From: Punica granatum
Taxonomy: Eukaryota; Streptophyta; Magnoliopsida; Myrtales; Lythraceae
Direction: 5' to 3'
Assembly (NCBI RefSeq): GCF_007655135.1
Contig: NC_045130.1
Coordinates: 496,001-560,000 of the forward strand
Length of the DNA: 64,000 bases
Shown piece by piece: positions 63,701-64,000 of this stretch. The notes beneath the pieces are model-generated. The model searched no databases, was not told the origin of the DNA, and saw only the letters and a list, made by a program, of their open reading frames with translations. Position numbers and translations under genes: made by a program. Numbering within the stretch: the stretch's first letter is position 1; each line of letters begins with the position of its first letter.

Positions 63701-64000
63701 TGATTACAATTACCTGGAAATTTCTGCATCAAAAACAGTAAAAAGAAGCCATTCCAGACAATGCGAAAAATGAGGTTTCTCCGCCGATAATTGTGCCAGT
63801 CTTAGAGCTTCCTCAATTTTGTCTCTCTGGAAGTCACCTCAAATAAAAAAAAACGACATACATTACCTCAATATAGTCATCTAACAGACTCACGAGATAA
63901 ATTCCAACATAAGAAACTTGTTCAGTCTTAAAATCTGGCTGTTTCACAGCCAGGATAAGGCTTCTCCTACAGAAAGCTGGCAATAAGTTCTTTGAGATAA
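60771..64000 (-). CDS. RIC1: RIC1 copy 2, C-terminal exons, continues past the right edge
   Basis: RIC1, subunit of the RIC1-RGP1 Rab GEF acting at Golgi membranes. Visible exons in transcript order: 63826-63714, 63496-63314, 62800-62743, 62527-62468, 62339-62298, 62216-62086, 62010-61872, 61779-61702, 61576-61460, 61040-60978, 60857-60771; phases agree and no stop interrupts. Blocks: AEKPHFSHCLEWLLFTVFDA; HWADLFSAAGRSTE; ECFQRRWYRTAACYIL; LDESLYELAGEL; GYFLFRSSYRKQP; ASYLMSGKELSKLVAFVKGT; EFLLAHMCSVKFKEW; DLRLWKAYSVTLQ; final exon ending SNSEEK. The RIC1 C-terminal domain is complete, and the N-terminal WD half must lie beyond 64000. The intron after 61702 needs a GC donor (AAG/GCAGGA). A C23 run lies in intron 61041-61459. 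This is the probable functional copy. Confidence 0.93.
61304..61326. repeat. C23 homopolymer in a RIC1 intron
   Basis: Twenty-three C bases in the intron between 61040 and 61460. Confidence 0.8.
63869..64000 (-). other. Open intronic stretch with a good splice donor in RIC1 copy 2
   Basis: One frame is open to the window edge and ends at ATTGAG/GTAATG on the minus strand (residues such as QPDFKTEQVSYVGIYL). It is also open in copy 1 (45198-45315). I cannot match it to RIC1 proteins I know. It may be a lineage-specific exon or plain intron. Confidence 0.25.

Overview
The window is nuclear DNA of a flowering plant, almost certainly a core eudicot. The genes are plant families (a TEY-type plant MAP kinase, GH28 pectinases, a DUF604 glycosyltransferase, FRO ferric-chelate reductases, RIC1), introns are short to medium GT-AG introns, the intergenic DNA is very AT-rich with many (TA)n runs, and MITE-like, Ty1/copia and LINE-like debris lies between the genes. 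The exact species cannot be proved from the sequence. No bacterial, organellar or viral genes and no CRISPR array were seen.

Layout. 0.08-2.05 kb: last four exons of a group-B MAP kinase (+), its 5' end outside the window. 2.76-13.5 kb: two GH28 polygalacturonase-like paralogues, both on the minus strand, each 478 codons with matching exon lengths, about 5.5 kb apart. 13.8-21 kb: gene-poor, with one arm of a long inverted repeat and one possible exon. 21.05-26.17 kb: a four-exon DUF604 (GT31/Fringe-like) glycosyltransferase (+). 26.4-37.2 kb: repeat territory: a palindromic foldback element, a 1.25-kb unit present about three times with a Mutator-type MITE inside the third unit, the second inverted-repeat arm, and an unrecognised two-exon remnant. 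37.24-64 kb: a tandem segmental duplication of an FRO gene (+) convergent with a RIC1 gene (-). Both FRO copies are intact, eight exons and 714 codons each. The first RIC1 copy is a pseudogene: it starts abruptly inside a coding exon, lost several exons, and carries a defective Ty1/copia element on the minus strand. The second RIC1 copy (last eleven exons visible) looks intact and runs off the right edge.

Biology. The two FRO copies are plasma-membrane-type ferric-chelate reductases (bis-haem, FAD, NADPH) and would give a double dose of Fe(III) reduction if both are expressed. The polygalacturonase pair acts on cell-wall pectin. The kinase, DUF604 enzyme and RIC1 (Rab GEF subunit) are housekeeping or signalling neighbours with no evident functional link.

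The most unusual observations are the history of the FRO/RIC1 duplication (segments of very different divergence, microhomology deletions, a 270-bp duplication flanking the retroelement) and a patch in the first 1.25-kb repeat where 40 A bases of the sister copy read as C with no other substitution type. That patch and the very long C and G homopolymers are best read as sequencing or assembly artefacts until checked. I found no convincing new biological system.
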